Assembly (NCBI GenBank): GCA_009738435.1
Contig: CP046522.1
Span: 3,069,249 to 3,133,248 of the forward strand
Reading direction: 5' to 3'
DNA length: 64,000 nucleotides
Source: Clostridium bovifaecis
GTDB taxonomy: Bacteria > Bacillota > Clostridia > Clostridiales > Clostridiaceae
The first letter of the stretch is position 1. Each line of letters starts with the position of its first letter. Position numbers and translations under genes: made by a program. The notes under the pieces were generated by a model, which saw only the letters and a program-made list of their open reading frames with translations, was not told where the DNA came from and made no database searches. Shown here piece after piece: positions 18,643-28,169 of the stretch.

Positions 18643-18748
18643 CTCTTATCTTTCAGATATATACTATCTGCTGGAATTAGCACCTTAAAACATTTCTGTT
18701 CAGGCTGCCGGACGTCATAGGACCAGTCCCTCAGTCTCTCTTGATAAG
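18643..18748 (-). ncRNA. SAM-I (S-box) riboswitch aptamer
   Basis: The minus strand reads CTTATCAAGAGAG at its 5' end, then GAGGGACTGGTCC, CCGGCAGCC, AAGGTGCTAATTCC and AAGATAAGAG at the 3' end. These are the conserved S-box blocks. P1 pairs CTTATC with GATAAG. A terminator with a matching antiterminator follows at 18595-18633. High SAM would stop transcription before the metY remnant and the YeiH gene. Confidence 0.95.
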
Positions 18749-18771
18749 AAGTTCCGTATTTAATTGTTTAT

Positions 18772-18800
18772 ATAATATCAAACTAACTTTGCTTTGTTAA
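18772..18800 (-). promoter_or_regulatory. promoter of the SAM riboswitch transcript
   Basis: TTAACA (18795-18800), a 17-base spacer and TATTAT (18772-18777) on the minus strand. It starts only seven bases after the asnA stop, and transcription would begin just before the aptamer. Confidence 0.75.
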
Positions 18801-18806
18801 TAGGTT

Positions 18807-19826
18807 CTATAGGATATTAACTCCTAATTTTTCGCATTCATCAATCATGCAGTCTGACCATATAGAAGCTTGCACCTCACCTATGTGAGCCTTTCTTAAA
18901 AAGAACATACATATTCTTGATTGTCCTATTCCTCCACCTATAGTAAGTGGAAGCTTTTCCTCTACAAGCATTTTATGATAATCATATTCTAGTCTGTGCA
19001 TACAATTTTCTTTTTCTAATTGATATACTAATGCTTTTTTATCTACCCTTATACCCATAGAAGATAACTCAAATGCACAATTTAGCACAGGATACCAGAA
19101 TAAAATATCTCCATTTAAGCTCCAGTCATCATAGTCTGGAGCTCTTCCATCATGTTTTTCTCCTGAAGCTAGAGTATCTCCTATCTTCATTAGGAAAACT
19201 GCGCCCCTATCCTTTGCTATAGCATTTTCTCTTTCCTTTGGAGTTAGTTCTGGATACATATCCTCTAATTCTTGAGTTGTAATAAAAGTTATTTTCTCAG
19301 GTAAAATTTTATCTATCTCTGGATATTTAGAGTTAATAAACTCTTCTGTGGCTTTGAACACTTCATATATATCTTCTACTACAGCCTTTAATTTATCTAA
19401 GCTTCTCTCCTCTTTAGTAATAACCTTTTCCCAATCCCATTGATCTACATATAAAGAATGTAGATTGTCTAAAGTCTCATCTCTTCTTATAGCATTCATG
19501 TCTGTATATAAACCTTCTCCTGGCATAAATCCATATCTATATAAAGCCATTCTTTTCCACTTTGCCAGAGAATGCACTACTTGTACTTCCTCTCCCTTTA
19601 TATCTAGAGCGTCAAATGAAACTGGTCTTTCAACTCCATTTAAATCATCATTCAATCCAGTCCTTACCTTTACAAACAGTGGAGCTGATACTCTAGTTAA
19701 GTTTAATTTATATGCAAGCTCTCTTTCAAAATAATCTTTAAGTTTTTTTATCGCAATCTCCGTTCTTCTTAAATCTAAGCTTGAATGGTATCCTGCTGGC
19801 ACAATAAGTTGCTTTGATAATTCCAT
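18807..19826 (-). CDS. asnA: aspartate-ammonia ligase (asparagine synthetase A)
   Basis: A 339-residue class-II-tRNA-synthetase-like enzyme making asparagine from aspartate, ATP and ammonia. Seen are [20 protein letters not shown] at 15-34, [20 protein letters not shown] near 44-63, [20 protein letters not shown] near 111-130 and the motif-3-like [14 protein letters not shown] near 297. The length matches the family. The start follows GGGGGC. It is a single gene; the next promoter starts right after its stop. No T-box was seen in its leader. Confidence 0.96.
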   Translation of the reverse strand: MELSKQLIVPAGYHSSLDLRRTEIAIKKLKDYFERELAYKLNLTRVSAPLFVKVRTGLNDDLNGVERPVSFDALDIKGEEVQVVHSLAKWKRMALYRYGFMPGEGLYTDMNAIRRDETLDNLHSLYVDQWDWEKVITKEERSLDKLKAVVEDIYEVFKATEEFINSKYPEIDKILPEKITFITTQELEDMYPELTPKERENAIAKDRGAVFLMKIGDTLASGEKHDGRAPDYDDWSLNGDILFWYPVLNCAFELSSMGIRVDKKALVYQLEKENCMHRLEYDYHKMLVEEKLPLTIGGGIGQSRICMFFLRKAHIGEVQASIWSDCMIDECEKLGVNIL

Positions 19827-20075
19827 GTTGAAGCCCCCTTCTATTAATTGTTAATTTCAATGATTAATTAATAAAAATTATATCATTTATATAACAAAAC
19901 TTCAATACTTTTCGTTTATTTATAATAATTTATCATTATATGTTTATATTTTATGACATTTTATCAATAATCAATATTTTTTGGGCTTTAAATAATTAAT
20001 TCATAATTTCAGACTTATATTATATACTCTTCATATAAAGAAAATTTCATGCCATGATTTCTTATGATGTATTGA

Positions 20076-20387
20076 AAGAAAGGTGAAGAAGAATTAAAAA
20101 ACTTTCCCGAAAACATAGATATTCCTAATAGCGAAAAGGACTTCATTACATTATTCAGCAGTTCTAATTCCACCTTCAGATTATATGCAACTCATAGAGT
20201 TCCACCAGGATATGCCTTTAGTTCAAGTGGTATTAATGAATTAGATACCTATGGAGTATTTAGAATCTTTAATACTTTAGCTGACTACATTTTTAACCAC
20301 AATGTAATAAAAGTCATGTACTTTATTAACAATATTTATCATAATAAATATCAAAAATTTAAGGCTGACCATAAAGCCGTAAATTAA
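20076..20387 (+). pseudogene. unrecognised 5'-truncated open frame
   Basis: A 103-codon open frame with no ATG, GTG or TTG start at its head, between an in-frame TGA (20073-20075) and TAA (20385-20387). It reads EEELKNFPENIDIPNSEKDF, later LYATHRVPPGYAFSSSG and NELDTYGVFRIFNTLADYIF. The composition is protein-like and soluble. It may be the 3' part of a broken plus-strand gene, or a real gene with a damaged start. No family is recognised. The rest of 19827-20439 shows nothing but AT-rich sequence and a terminator. Confidence 0.4.
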
Positions 20388-20408
20388 TAAAGCTTTAAAG
20401 TCAACCTT
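20361..20408. terminator. hairpin terminator between the plus-strand fragment and the Dabb gene
   Basis: AAGGCTGAC and GTCAACCTT pair at the outside, and TAAAGC with GCTTTA inside. T-rich tails lie on both strands. It probably ends the Dabb-ytoI-whiA-yvcK-rapZ side on the minus strand. Confidence 0.65.
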
Positions 20409-20439
20409 TATATTCATATGTATACTTTAATAATAAGTT

Positions 20440-20724
20440 CTAATAATCTACCGCAGCAGAACCATCTAACATAGGCTTTAAATTTTTCAAAACTTCATTC
20501 ACATGGTAAGGATGTACCTGATATTTATCCATCTCTTCTTGAGAATCAAATCTAGTAATTAGACATATATCATACGATCTTTGAGAACGCACGACGTCCG
20601 TACCAACTTCAATCCCTTTTAATTGTGGAATATTTCCTTTCATCCCTTCTAATATGCTTTTGGCTCTCCTCATATTTTCAATAGTTGGCTCTTTTAACTT
20701 AAAAAATACTACATGAGTAAACAT
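20440..20724 (-). CDS. Dabb family (stress-responsive alpha/beta barrel) protein
   Basis: A 94-residue ferredoxin-like dimeric barrel. It starts MFTHVVFFKLKEPTIENM, the typical first strand. It continues with LKGIEVGTDVVRSQRSYDIC then LITRFDSQEEMDKYQVHPYH, the Dabb signature with its HPxH. The ATG at 20724 is chosen because AAGGGGGA lies seven bases upstream; an earlier in-frame ATG has no such box. Its function is unknown. It follows the ytoI-like gene by about 60 bases and may be co-transcribed. Confidence 0.88.
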   Translation of the reverse strand: MFTHVVFFKLKEPTIENMRRAKSILEGMKGNIPQLKGIEVGTDVVRSQRSYDICLITRFDSQEEMDKYQVHPYHVNEVLKNLKPMLDGSAAVDY

Positions 20725-20786
20725 TCTTATCCCCCTTAATCTATGATTAATTCTCGAAATATGCAATTTCTTAAAACATATAAACC

Positions 20787-22085
20787 TTATCTTAATATTT
20801 TAGCTGAAAGCATTACTTTAGCAATAAGCTCTTTTTTCTTATACATCTCTATATCTACTTTACAGAAGCTTCTTCCCATATCAATAACCCTAGTCACTAT
20901 TTCAATTATACTATCCATCTGCACCGGCTTCATAAAATATGTAACTATGCTATCTACAGATATATTTATACCATTTTTCTGTCTCAAAGTTAATATTCCT
21001 GCTGTAGATAACAGCATATTCAATGAACTCCAAGAAGCAGTTCCTAATTGATCTAACATTTCCGGTATTATCTTCCCTGAAAAGCGCACAATATCTTCCT
21101 CTACCCTATATTCAAAGTTTTTAAGTATTAAATCTTCTATGGTTTCTCCTACCTGAGGTTGCCTTGAAACATATTGAAGAGCTTTTATAACATCTTCTCT
21201 TCCTACAACCCCTATTAACTTTTTGCCGTCTACTACGGGACAGAGTTCTATGCCTTCCCACCCCATTACATGAGCTGCATATGCTACAGTAGTCTTTTCT
21301 GTCACTGTTATAGGCTCTTTGCTCATTATCCTATTTATATGGATTTCATCTCCTTCTTCTCTTGGTAAATCCTTTATAGTAACAATTCCAACTACATTCA
21401 TATCATCATCTACAACAGGATATCTTTGATGAGTAGTTTCCTCTATTAATTTTTTTAGCTCATCAATGCTATCATTAGCTTTAAGATATTTAGGATTTAC
21501 CTCCATTATATCTTCAACAAGAATAATATCTTTTTTTATTAAGCTTTCTGATATAGCCCTATTAATCATAGTAGCTACTGTAAAACTATCATAGCTTGTA
21601 GATATTATAGGAAGACATTTATCATCTCCTAATTTTTTTATTCTATCGCTACACTCAAATCCACCTGTTATTAAAACAGCACATTCATTTTCAAGGGCAA
21701 CCTTTTGTATATCTTCTCTATTACCCACTATAACTAGACAACCAGGAATCATATATCTTTTAGCCTCATTAACCTGCATAGCACCTATTGCAAACTTATT
21801 TAACTTCTTATATATTCCATTTTTCCCTCCTAATAGGGTTCCCTCAATTATATTAACTACTTCTGCATAGCTTAAGGATTCTATACTCTTTTTCTCAACC
21901 TTTTCAATTCTAACAGTTCCAACCCTTGGTATAGTTGAAACAATTCCAATATTTTCTGCATCTTTTATAGCCCTATAAGCAGTACCATCACTAACCCCCA
22001 ACTCCGTAGCTATACTTCTAACGGAAATCTTCGTACCAACCTCAAGTGCAGATATATGACTTATTATGTCTTCGTGCTTCGACAT
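20787..22085 (-). CDS. YtoI-like protein: HTH, DRTGG, CBS pair and hotdog domain
   Basis: A 432-residue multi-domain protein like B. subtilis YtoI. Residues 1-60 form a winged HTH (KISVRSIATELGVSDGTAYR then AIKDAENIGIVSTIPRVG). A DRTGG domain follows (about 65-185), then two CBS motifs (about 190-310, with RYPVVDDDMNVVGIVTIKDL and ELCPVVDGKKLIGVVGREDV). The C-terminal ~110 residues form a thioesterase-like hotdog. CBS pairs usually sense adenine nucleotides. The family function is unknown; the HTH suggests a nucleotide-sensing regulator. It follows whiA by 10 bases and probably belongs to that operon. Confidence 0.9.
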   Translation of the reverse strand: MSKHEDIISHISALEVGTKISVRSIATELGVSDGTAYRAIKDAENIGIVSTIPRVGTVRIEKVEKKSIESLSYAEVVNIIEGTLLGGKNGIYKKLNKFAIGAMQVNEAKRYMIPGCLVIVGNREDIQKVALENECAVLITGGFECSDRIKKLGDDKCLPIISTSYDSFTVATMINRAISESLIKKDIILVEDIMEVNPKYLKANDSIDELKKLIEETTHQRYPVVDDDMNVVGIVTIKDLPREEGDEIHINRIMSKEPITVTEKTTVAYAAHVMGWEGIELCPVVDGKKLIGVVGREDVIKALQYVSRQPQVGETIEDLILKNFEYRVEEDIVRFSGKIIPEMLDQLGTASWSSLNMLLSTAGILTLRQKNGINISVDSIVTYFMKPVQMDSIIEIVTRVIDMGRSFCKVDIEMYKKKELIAKVMLSAKILR

Positions 22086-22095
22086 TTAATAAAAC

Positions 22096-23049
22096 CTACT
22101 TTCCTTCTTTTTTTAATTCATCTGCTATTTTTTCTATCCGTCTAAGTCTATGATTTATTCCAGATTTGCCTACAGGTGGCTCAAGCATTTGTCCAAGTTC
22201 TTTCAAAGATTCATTCGGATAGTTTAATCTAAGCTCGGCAACTTCCCTTAAATTTTTAGGAAGCCTTTTTAGCCCGATTTCTCTCTCTATCATCTTTATA
22301 CTCTCAATTTGTCTTACTGCTGCATTAACTGTTTTACTTAAATTCGCAGTTTCGCAGTTAACCAATCTATTTACATTATTTCTCATTTCCTTCATTATTC
22401 TAACATTTTCAAGTTCTAAAAGGGATTCATGAGCTCCAATTACATTTAGCAAGTCTACTATTTGCTCACCTTCCTTTAAATAAATTACATAACTGCTCTT
22501 TCTCTGGATTACTTTAGAGCTTAAACCGTAAGTATTTATGAGCTTGCTAAATTCATTTGCATACTCCTCATGATGAGTTACAAACTCTAAATGGTAGGTT
22601 TTCTCTGGATTGCTTATACTCCCTCCTCCTAAGAATACTCCTCTTATGAATACTCGTCTGCAAGAATCTGACTTAACAATTCTCTTAGGAATGCTATAGT
22701 CTAAAGAAACCAAATCCTTCTCTTCCTTTAGCACTCCCACTTCCTTTAAAAGCTCCTTTACTCCCATATCATGATCTATCATAACTAGATATATATTATT
22801 CTTCTTTAGTGAATTACTTTTCTTTACAAATATCTTTGTATGAATATTAAAGTGCTCTTTTAAAAGTTTGAATGCAAGCCTTGCAATTGCAGGATTCTCT
22901 GTTGTTATCCTAAAATTAATCTTCATATCTCCACTAAATCCTAGTGTTCCACTAACTTTCATAATTCCTGATAGCTCTGCAATCGCTTCTTCTCTAGTCA
23001 AATCTGTATATCTGCATATCTCATTTTTAACTTTTGAGGAAAATGACAT
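22096..23049 (-). CDS. whiA: DNA-binding protein WhiA
   Basis: A 317-residue WhiA. The N-terminal two thirds is a LAGLIDADG-endonuclease-like fold that has lost catalysis (SSKVKNEICRYTDLTREEAI at the start, VFIRGVFLGGGSISNPEKTY near 137). A C-terminal HTH follows (LNYPNESLKELGQMLEPPVG then KSGINHRLRRIEKI). In Firmicutes it affects chromosome segregation and division; in actinomycetes, sporulation. It starts behind AGGAGT, six bases after yvcK, completing the conserved rapZ-yvcK-whiA operon. Confidence 0.96.
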   Translation of the reverse strand: MSFSSKVKNEICRYTDLTREEAIAELSGIMKVSGTLGFSGDMKINFRITTENPAIARLAFKLLKEHFNIHTKIFVKKSNSLKKNNIYLVMIDHDMGVKELLKEVGVLKEEKDLVSLDYSIPKRIVKSDSCRRVFIRGVFLGGGSISNPEKTYHLEFVTHHEEYANEFSKLINTYGLSSKVIQRKSSYVIYLKEGEQIVDLLNVIGAHESLLELENVRIMKEMRNNVNRLVNCETANLSKTVNAAVRQIESIKMIEREIGLKRLPKNLREVAELRLNYPNESLKELGQMLEPPVGKSGINHRLRRIEKIADELKKEGK

Positions 23050-23055
23050 ATTTTT

Positions 23056-24393
23056 CTACTCCTTACCTTTCTTATTTTCCTTTAGCCTTTGTGATAAATA
23101 AAAATATTCTATTATCTTCTTCTTGTCAAATAATAACTTTTTATCCATTACTATTTCCATCAAAAATTTAGCTAATTTATCAGGGTCATGCCTTACAAAT
23201 CCATTCCTAATTGTAATGAAATCCCCTTGTATAACCTTTACATTCAAATCCATAATCTCTTTTTCGTTTATTTTTACAGGTTCTGCATTTTTCTCTAAAT
23301 ATCTTTCCTTTATTGCATTATTAATTTCCTGAGTATTAGTTGCAACATAATCTATAATTCCATTGCCTCCATGCTTAAAAATAGCTCTTATGTGGTCTGA
23401 TACAGAATAGCCATCTGTCTCTCCCTCTTGTGTCATTATATTTGATACATATATTCTTAAAGCCTTTGTATCTTTTAGTGCTTTACGTATATCTTTTACA
23501 AGAAGATTAGGAATTACACTAGTATAAAGGCTTCCTGGACCTAAAATAATAGCATCTGCATCTAGAATAGCCTCTACTGCTTCTCCCAGCGCTCGTGCCT
23601 TTTTGGGCCCTATAAAAATTCTTTCTATTCTGCTCTTTTGTTTTATAGCTTCTTTTGGAATGTTTGATTCTCCCTCTATTATGCTTCCATTTTCTAGTTT
23701 TGCCTTTAATACCATATCATCTAGAGTGACAGGAAGTACTCTTCCTGTCACAGCTAGTACAGAACCCATTTTTTTTACAGCTTCTTCAAAATTACTTGAT
23801 AAACCGTCCATAGCTGCTAAAAATAGATTCCCAAAGCTTTGGTTTTTCAAATTGCCTTCTTTAAACCTGTATTGAAGCAGCTCTTCCATTAAGGGTTCTG
23901 TATCAGCTAGTGCTAATATACAGTTTCTTATATCTCCTGGTGGTAGTATTCCAAGCTCTTCCCTTAAAGCGCCAGAACCACCTCCATCATCTCCTACTGT
24001 AACTATAGCCGTTATATTAGAAGTATAGTATTTTAATCCTCTAAGCATAGTAGAAAGCCCAGTTCCTCCACCTATAGCTACGATTTTAGGTCCTTTTATT
24101 AGAAGTCTTTTCTCATAAATAAGATTTTCTAACTTTGAAGAATCTATTGATACACTCAAATATCCCTTATTTATCAAAATAATAATTGATCTTATACCTT
24201 GAGTTACCGATATATATAATATTAAAACTCCAGATATAATTAAAAATCCATAAAAAAACTTATATGCTATATAAGCATTGCTTCTATTAAAAAATTCTAC
24301 TGCAGCAAATACTATGAATAAGATTCCCATGGCCCCTAGTGCAATCCATCTTTTAACCCTTATTCCAGGCTTTAGCCACTGTACTACCTTCAT
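23056..24393 (-). CDS. yvcK: gluconeogenesis factor YvcK, UDP-GlcNAc-binding
   Basis: A 445-residue YvcK/CofD-like protein. Two N-terminal membrane segments (about 17-36 and 41-63) precede the nucleotide-sugar-binding domain, an extension common in clostridia but absent in the ~317-residue B. subtilis form. The domain opens [20 protein letters not shown] near 105 and has [20 protein letters not shown] then [13 protein letters not shown], and [17 protein letters not shown] near 286. YvcK binds UDP-GlcNAc and supports cell-wall synthesis on gluconeogenic carbon. It overlaps the rapZ stop by four bases (ATGA). Confidence 0.95.
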   Translation of the reverse strand: MKVVQWLKPGIRVKRWIALGAMGILFIVFAAVEFFNRSNAYIAYKFFYGFLIISGVLILYISVTQGIRSIIILINKGYLSVSIDSSKLENLIYEKRLLIKGPKIVAIGGGTGLSTMLRGLKYYTSNITAIVTVGDDGGGSGALREELGILPPGDIRNCILALADTEPLMEELLQYRFKEGNLKNQSFGNLFLAAMDGLSSNFEEAVKKMGSVLAVTGRVLPVTLDDMVLKAKLENGSIIEGESNIPKEAIKQKSRIERIFIGPKKARALGEAVEAILDADAIILGPGSLYTSVIPNLLVKDIRKALKDTKALRIYVSNIMTQEGETDGYSVSDHIRAIFKHGGNGIIDYVATNTQEINNAIKERYLEKNAEPVKINEKEIMDLNVKVIQGDFITIRNGFVRHDPDKLAKFLMEIVMDKKLLFDKKKIIEYFYLSQRLKENKKGKE

Positions 24394-25274
24394 GATTTAA
24401 ATCCAGCCTTTTTAACATCTTCATTTATATCTCTGTGCTCTTTACTTACCTTATGCCCATTTGATTTTAGCTTTTCATATATGGTGTTTGTAATAGCAAC
24501 AGATCGATGTCTTCCTCCTGTACATCCTATACCAACCACAAGCTGTCTTTTACCTTCTTTTACGTAGTTAGGTATTAAAAATTCAAGCATATCTTCTAAT
24601 TTGCTAATAAACTCTTTTGTTTCCTTAAATCCTAAAACGTAGTCTTTTATTTCTTTATTGTTACCTGAAAACTCCTTTAATTCTGGTATATAAAAAGGAT
24701 TTGGTAAAAATCTAACATCAAAAACTAAGTCTGCATCTACTGGTATACCATATTTAAATCCAAAGGATAATACATTTATTATAAGACTATTCTCATTTTG
24801 AGCATCATCTCCATAGATTCTCCCTATCTTTTCTCTTAGCTGCATAGGTTTCATATCTGAAGTGTCAATTATATTATTAGCCCTGTACTTTACTTCATTT
24901 AATATATTTCTCTCCAGCTCTATTCCTTGGAGAATCCTTCCTTCTGGAGCTAGTGGGTGTTTTCTTCTTGATTCCTTATATCTCTTTACTAGCACCTTAT
25001 CACTAGCATCTAGAAATAATATCTCATATTTATAATTCTGTTCTGTTAAATACTTAAGACTCTCAAACAAGGCGTCAAAGAATTCTCCACCTCTTATATC
25101 TATAACTAATGCTATTCTATCTATCTTACCATCTGTCTGATAGCAAGCTTCTGCAAATTTTGCCATTAAAGTTGGAGGTAGATTATCTACGCAAAAATAT
25201 CCTAAATCTTCTAAGCTTCTAATAGCTTGGCTTTTACCTGCTCCCGATAACCCTGTAACAATAACAAATCTCAC
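24390..25274 (-). CDS. rapZ: RNase adapter/nucleotide-binding protein RapZ (YvcJ)
   Basis: A 294-residue P-loop protein. Walker [21 protein letters not shown] starts at residue 8; then [29 protein letters not shown] near 106 and the C-terminal [20 protein letters not shown] near 249. In E. coli it links cell-envelope precursors to small-RNA decay; in Firmicutes it binds and hydrolyses nucleotides and affects competence. It starts with GTG behind GGAGGG. A TATAAT box lies at 25314-25319 on the minus strand, so it heads the operon. Confidence 0.95.
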   Translation of the reverse strand: MRFVIVTGLSGAGKSQAIRSLEDLGYFCVDNLPPTLMAKFAEACYQTDGKIDRIALVIDIRGGEFFDALFESLKYLTEQNYKYEILFLDASDKVLVKRYKESRRKHPLAPEGRILQGIELERNILNEVKYRANNIIDTSDMKPMQLREKIGRIYGDDAQNENSLIINVLSFGFKYGIPVDADLVFDVRFLPNPFYIPELKEFSGNNKEIKDYVLGFKETKEFISKLEDMLEFLIPNYVKEGKRQLVVGIGCTGGRHRSVAITNTIYEKLKSNGHKVSKEHRDINEDVKKAGFKS

Positions 25275-25614
25275 TTTAATTCCCTCCTAATAGTAATACA
25301 GTATTATTTTTTTATTATAACACATTTCTTAGATAATTTATTTACTTAATTTAATTTACCTGAATTATTGTTATATAATACCCCATCACTTTCATATTTA
25401 CTAAGACTTTCTTGATAATCTTTCCTACTAAATATATAATATCATTATATGTAAAGGGCTATCTTTTAAGAAACTATTGACCACCTATAACTCAAAAACA
25501 ATTCTAAATTTAATTACAGCTTATAGACTTCAATAGAATCATTGCCCATACAAAGCTTTGAAACCGTTATCTAAAGATAAAATTATTAGCTAAATATAGA
25601 AAGGTTGATTAATT
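25275..25614. other. divergent intergenic region between rapZ and the decarboxylase gene
   Basis: AT-rich, 340 bases, between divergent genes. A minus-strand TATAAT at 25314-25319, preceded by TGTGT, is a likely -10 for rapZ. No riboswitch, repeat or extra gene was recognised. The plus-strand promoter of the decarboxylase gene could not be fixed. Confidence 0.4.
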
Positions 25615-27048
25615 ATGAGAACTGAATCCTTAGACTTAGAAAACTTAGACTCCTACCTAGATAAAACTATAAAAATAGTTAGAAGTTATATCAGCAATAT
25701 TGCAGCTGACCCGGTGGTTCCCAATGTAGGTAGAGAAGATTTAACCAAGCTTTTTTCCTACAAAGTCCCATATGAAGGAATAGGCATTGAGAATGTACTT
25801 GAAGATGTTGAACGAAATGTAGTTCCCTACTGCACTAAAGTAGGAAGCCCTCGATTTTTATCTTGGATTATTACGAGCCCATCTCCAGCCGGAACCATAG
25901 GTGAAATTTTAAATCTTGGATTAAACCAAGTGCCTTTTACATTTAAAGCTGGTCCAACAGCTACTGTTATAGAAGATATTGTGATCTCTTGGTTTGCAAG
26001 CCTTTTTGGTTATTCTTCAAAAAGTGGTGGTATTTTAGTAAGCGGTGGAACTAATGGAACCTTAACAGCTCTTACTGCCGCAAGAGAATATCATGTACCT
26101 GGCACTATGAAGGAAGGACTTCAAAATATAAAGAAGCCTCTTGTAGTATATACTTCTGCTATATGCCACAAGTCAGTAGAAACAGCAATCAGTGTTCTTG
26201 GTATTGGAGCTAACTTTTTAAGAAAAATTCCAGTAGATACCAACTTCAAAATGGATATAAACAAACTAGAAGAAGCAGTTAATATGGATATAGCGTCAGG
26301 CTACGATCCATTTTGTGTTGTAGCACAGGCAGGAACATCAAATGAAGGAGCTGTTGATAATATCGATGCTATTGCAGACTTTTGTAATTCAAATAACATT
26401 TGGCTCCATGTAGATGCCGCTTATGCTGGTGGTGCAATTTTAACAGAGCGAGGAAAAGCCTTGATGAAAGGAATACATAAAGCTGATTCTATTTCCACAG
26501 ATCCTCATAAGTGGTTTTTTATTCCTGCAGAGGCTGGTTGTGTGCTGGTTAAAGATCGTAAACATCTATATAACACCTTCAGAATTACTGATATAGAATT
26601 TAAGGAAGACGCTCCTATAGAATACTCTAACTACGGAATTCAGTTTACTCGAATGTCTAGAGCATTTAAAATTTGGTTCGCTTTTAGAACTTATGGACTT
26701 GATAAAATCCGTAAAATTATAGATCAAAATTTGGATTTAACCCTTGAGTTTCTAAGAAAAATAGAAGAAAACGACAGTTGGGAAGTTCTAGCCCCTGTTC
26801 AAACTTCAGCTATATGCTTTAGATATGTTCCTTCTAAAAACTTGAAGGATGCGGACCTAGATAAACTTCAAATGAAAATACTCAGAGAATTAGAATCTAC
26901 TGGAAAAGCCTTCTTGGCTCCTGCCATAATAGATGGTAAAGTTACCTTAAGAGCCTGTTTTTCAAACCATAGAACTACTTACGAAGACCTAAATCTTTTA
27001 TTCACTCTTCTTTCAGACATAGCTAATAACCTTACTAACCAAATATAA
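25615..27048 (+). CDS. PLP-dependent group II amino acid decarboxylase
   Basis: A 477-residue enzyme of the aromatic-amino-acid/glutamate decarboxylase superfamily. Family marks are LSWIITSPSPAGTIGEILN near 82, SGGTNGTLTALTAAREYH near 143, AGTSNEGAVDNIDAIADFC near 242, WLHVDAAYAGGAIL near 263 and the PLP-lysine box STDPHKWFFIPAEAGCVLV near 292. The substrate (tyrosine, tryptophan, phenylalanine or other) cannot be fixed by eye. It sits alone on the plus strand inside a conserved minus-strand block between murB and rapZ, with its own terminator. This suggests insertion or gain. No amino acid/amine antiporter is adjacent. Confidence 0.88.
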   Translation: MRTESLDLENLDSYLDKTIKIVRSYISNIAADPVVPNVGREDLTKLFSYKVPYEGIGIENVLEDVERNVVPYCTKVGSPRFLSWIITSPSPAGTIGEILNLGLNQVPFTFKAGPTATVIEDIVISWFASLFGYSSKSGGILVSGGTNGTLTALTAAREYHVPGTMKEGLQNIKKPLVVYTSAICHKSVETAISVLGIGANFLRKIPVDTNFKMDINKLEEAVNMDIASGYDPFCVVAQAGTSNEGAVDNIDAIADFCNSNNIWLHVDAAYAGGAILTERGKALMKGIHKADSISTDPHKWFFIPAEAGCVLVKDRKHLYNTFRITDIEFKEDAPIEYSNYGIQFTRMSRAFKIWFAFRTYGLDKIRKIIDQNLDLTLEFLRKIEENDSWEVLAPVQTSAICFRYVPSKNLKDADLDKLQMKILRELESTGKAFLAPAIIDGKVTLRACFSNHRTTYEDLNLLFTLLSDIANNLTNQI

Positions 27049-27055
27049 AAAATAA

Positions 27056-27095
27056 ATCCTAACAAGCTTTTAGTTTGTTAGGATCTATTTTTTAT
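27056..27095 (+). terminator. intrinsic terminator after the decarboxylase gene
   Basis: ATCCTAACAA and TTTGTTAGGAT form a stem of about 10 bp, followed by CTATTTTTTA on the plus strand. Confidence 0.85.
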
Positions 27096-27096
27096 G

Positions 27097-27190
27097 GTTA
27101 GTCACTGCGCTTGTTAGATGCTGCGCATGTGTTAGAAGTTAGATTAAACTGAGAATTTCTAACCTTTAACCCTAACCTCTCTAACTTGTT
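27097..27190. repeat. dispersed GTTAG-rich repeat, copy B
   Basis: GGTTAGTCACTGCGCTTGTT leads into GTTAGAAGTTAG (27131-27142), then TTTCTAACC, CCTAACC and CTAACTT. It shares TTAGAAGTTAG and the CTAAC-rich tail with copies at 5718 and 37650. It fills the gap between the decarboxylase terminator and murB. Confidence 0.6.
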
Positions 27191-28114
27191 TTATTCCGTT
27201 TCCTCTTCTCCAATTATTCTAACCTCAGTACTTAACTCAACATTAAATTTTTCCTTAACCGTAGCTTGAACTAACTTTATCAAGTCTAGTATTTCTTTCG
27301 CACTAGCACTTTCCTTATTTATTATGAAACCTGAGTGCTTCACTGATACTTCTGCACCGCCAACTCGTGTACCTTTTAATCCACTATCCTCTATTAGCTT
27401 TCCTGCAAAATATCCTTCCGGTCTTTTAAAGGTGCTTCCAGCTGACGGATACTCTAAAGGCTGCTTCTCTCTTCTTCTTCTCATCAAGTCATCCATTCTA
27501 GCCTTTATTGTACTATAATCGCCTTTCAGTAACTTAAAGGTAGCTTCTAAAACCACATATTCGTATTTTAATATTGCACTCATCCTATAACTTAGCTCTA
27601 ATTCTTCTTTTGATAACCTTCTTATTTCACCTTTATTATCTACTACTAATGCACTTTCTATAACTTGAGAAATCTCACCATTGTACGCACCAGCGTTCAT
27701 AGTAACAGCTCCACCTACACTGCCTGGTATTCCATTGGCAAATTCTAAACCGGTTAAACTAGTTTCTAAGGCAGCCTCAGTAACTTTTGATAAAACTGCT
27801 CCACTTTGAGCAATAACTTTATCTTCTTCAACTTTAATTTCATCAAGCTTGCTCAGGTTTATAACTACGCCTCTAATTCCTCCATCTTTAACTAATAAGT
27901 TAGATCCCTTTCCTAAAATAAAATATGGAACTTTATTTACTTTACAAACATTTATAACCTCTCTTACTTTTTCATAAGTATTGGGCATCACAAATATATC
28001 TGCAGGACCTCCAACTTTAAATGAAGTGCAGTCTTTCATTTTAACATTAAGTCTTACTTCTTCTTCATCTAGGATACTCTTTAACTTACTATTAAATTCT
28101 ATATATCGAACCAT
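27191..28114 (-). CDS. murB: UDP-N-acetylenolpyruvoylglucosamine reductase
   Basis: A 307-residue FAD enzyme that makes UDP-N-acetylmuramate with NADPH for peptidoglycan. FAD-binding parts are [16 protein letters not shown] near 30, [20 protein letters not shown] near 66 and [20 protein letters not shown] near 125. Catalytic parts are the YRMS Arg region, [20 protein letters not shown] near 221 and [14 protein letters not shown]. It is a type II enzyme of standard length. Its distance from rapZ is interrupted here by the decarboxylase gene. Confidence 0.96.
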   Translation of the reverse strand: MVRYIEFNSKLKSILDEEEVRLNVKMKDCTSFKVGGPADIFVMPNTYEKVREVINVCKVNKVPYFILGKGSNLLVKDGGIRGVVINLSKLDEIKVEEDKVIAQSGAVLSKVTEAALETSLTGLEFANGIPGSVGGAVTMNAGAYNGEISQVIESALVVDNKGEIRRLSKEELELSYRMSAILKYEYVVLEATFKLLKGDYSTIKARMDDLMRRRREKQPLEYPSAGSTFKRPEGYFAGKLIEDSGLKGTRVGGAEVSVKHSGFIINKESASAKEILDLIKLVQATVKEKFNVELSTEVRIIGEEETE

Positions 28115-28169
28115 TTGTCTCTCCTTGATAATTATTGTTATGTAACTAGTATAAAATACTTAATCCTAT

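Noticed and set aside
19827..19990. T-box leader for asnA
   Set aside because: No AGGGTGG-type T-box core or specifier hairpin was recognised upstream of the start.
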